Source of the DNA: an uncultured Pelagibacteraceae bacterium
GTDB taxonomy: Bacteria > Pseudomonadota > Alphaproteobacteria > Pelagibacterales > Pelagibacteraceae
Length of the DNA: 64,000 bases
Assembly: GCA_902597695.1 (NCBI GenBank)
Contig: CACJYH010000001.1
Coordinates: 1 to 64,000 of the forward strand
Reading direction: 5' to 3'
In this document: in pieces, positions 63,225 to 64,000 of the stretch
How positions within the stretch are numbered: position 1 is the stretch's first letter
Layout: every line of letters begins with the position of its first letter
Notes under the pieces: model-generated
Told to the model about the DNA's origin: nothing
Databases searched by the model: none
The model's input: the letters and a program-made list of their open reading frames with translations, nothing else
Translations under genes and position numbers: made by a program

Positions 63225-64000
63225 ATATTTTTAAATCTTTCTTAATCTTATTTAAATACATACTGGAGAATTGATTTAGTTGATCATTAGTTTTAAATCT
63301 AATAGCTTCCAATATTTTTTCGTTTAAATTTAATTCTGATGAATAATATTTTTCATCCTCAAGTTTTATGATTATAAATCCTGATGAAGTTCTTAATGGA
63401 TTTGAAAACTGACCAGTTTTAAGTTTTGTAACTACTTTTCTTATATTTTGATTAAGATTATCTTCTTTGATCCATCCAATAAGACCTCCACTTGATGCTG
63501 TATCAGAGTCACTATGTTTTAAAGCTGCTTTTTTAAAACCTATTTTATCAATGTCTGATAGAATTTTGTCAAATTTTTTTTTAAAATTCATCTTATCGTC
63601 CTCATTAAAAACTATCTCTGAGAGCAAGAGTTCTCTTTGACGATCTTTTTTGGAATTTTGTAAGATCTCTTTTTTTATTTTTTCTTTATTGATTACAACT
63701 TTATTACTAAACTTTTGATAAATTAGATCATTCCAAATTAATTCTATTGTAAGTTTTTCATTTACATTTTTAAAATTTAGATCGTTCTTATTTAAATAAG
63801 CTTTGAAATTTTCTAATGTATCTATATTTTTCTTAGAATATTTACCTTTAATCAAATTTAATAAAAATTTATCTTCAACTTTCAACTCATCAACAAATTT
63901 CAATATCTCTATTTTTTTTATTTTATCTCTCAAAATAGAATTTTTCGATATTTCAAATAGTTCTGTATCTTCTAGATTATCAATTTCAGGATTGAATATT
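63214..64000 (-). CDS. surA: SurA-like periplasmic chaperone/peptidyl-prolyl isomerase, 5' end outside the window
   Basis: Partial gene: the frame stays open from 63933 to the window edge (FNPEIDNLEDTELFEIS), so the signal peptide and true start lie beyond 64000. At least 262 residues are visible. An N-terminal chaperone helix region is followed by a PpiC-type domain (RQRELLLSEIVFNEDD, HSDSDTASSGGLIGWI, GQFSNPLRTSSGFIIIKLED). It helps fold outer membrane proteins such as TolC. Order surA-pdxA-rsmA supports the name. lptD normally precedes it and would be outside. Confidence 0.88.
   Translation of the reverse strand, partial: IFNPEIDNLEDTELFEISKNSILRDKIKKIEILKFVDELKVEDKFLLNLIKGKYSKKNIDTLENFKAYLNKNDLNFKNVNEKLTIELIWNDLIYQKFSNKVVINKEKIKKEILQNSKKDRQRELLLSEIVFNEDDKMNFKKKFDKILSDIDKIGFKKAALKHSDSDTASSGGLIGWIKEDNLNQNIRKVVTKLKTGQFSNPLRTSSGFIIIKLEDEKYYSSELNLNEKILEAIRFKTNDQLNQFSSMYLNKIKKDLKIYGL

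Noticed and set aside
1..64000. tRNA, rRNA, CRISPR arrays, insertion sequences and prophage.
   Set aside because: None seen on reading both strands: no cloverleaf-like GTTCRANYC blocks with matching arms, no spaced repeats, no transposase or integrase motifs.

Overview
The window is strongly AT-rich, almost intergenic-free chromosomal DNA from a free-living alphaproteobacterium. Gene content and style match the SAR11 clade (Candidatus Pelagibacter or a close relative). Supporting points are lysine/asparagine/isoleucine-rich proteins, gene pairs that overlap by 1-14 bases, a glycine riboswitch before gcvT, TRAP and EamA carriers in place of large regulator sets, and the neighbour order recA-alaS-icd. 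I saw no tRNA, rRNA, CRISPR array, insertion sequence or prophage, and no gene-free stretch over 300 bases. The organism is an inference from family recognition, not a database match.

Layout. 1-5051: an accessory DNA-processing block. A minus-strand cassette holds a RecB/Cas4-like nuclease, an ATP-dependent ligase with an extra C-terminal domain, and an unknown acidic-tailed protein. Next to it are a 62-residue orphan and an SOS-type umuDC operon, then a GFA-family protein. 5057-8532: glycerate kinase, tolC and recA. 8633-12505: alaS and icd, convergent. 12580-20294: one long plus-strand run (psd, pssA, a GT-A glycosyltransferase, rlmE, a guaB lacking its CBS domains, a TPR protein, guaA, FkbM methyltransferase, panB). 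20291-27606: terC, a TRAP transporter, a TPR protein, the 5-oxoprolinase genes pxpA and pxpBC, and an EamA carrier. 27638-32150: tandem glycine riboswitch and gcvTHP. 32157-37136: amine-oxidase-like flavoprotein, DUF1365, cyclopropane-fatty-acid-type methyltransferase, DUF3833 lipoprotein, SDR and TspO, a set seen in other proteobacteria in lipid or photo-oxidative stress regions. 37136-41577: DAO-type oxidoreductase, GT87-like membrane protein, SelO and secreted MsrA. 41670-46666: NAD-formate dehydrogenase, HPP protein, SufU-like scaffold, EamA carrier with glycine amidinotransferase, and a highly charged helical protein. 46774-53820: MFS, EamA, gshB, gshA, an HD-domain protein, purF and cvpA. 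53825-58807: MMPL/RND exporter, dnaB, rplI, rpsR, rpsF. 58894-61482: fabD, fabG, acpP, gmk. 61477-64000: rsmA, pdxA and a surA-like chaperone cut by the window edge.

How the genes work together. Glycine and one-carbon metabolism recur: gcvTHP under a glycine riboswitch, formate dehydrogenase, glycerate kinase, a glycine-dependent amidinotransferase, and a DAO-type enzyme. Oxidative and DNA-damage protection is the second theme: recA and umuDC with related LexA-type boxes, glutathione synthesis, MsrA-SelO, and the CFA/TspO cluster.

The least explained item is the nuclease-ligase-unknown cassette at 7-2642. The best mechanistic items are a start-codon-masking helix that competes with aptamer 2 of the riboswitch, and the CBS-less IMP dehydrogenase.
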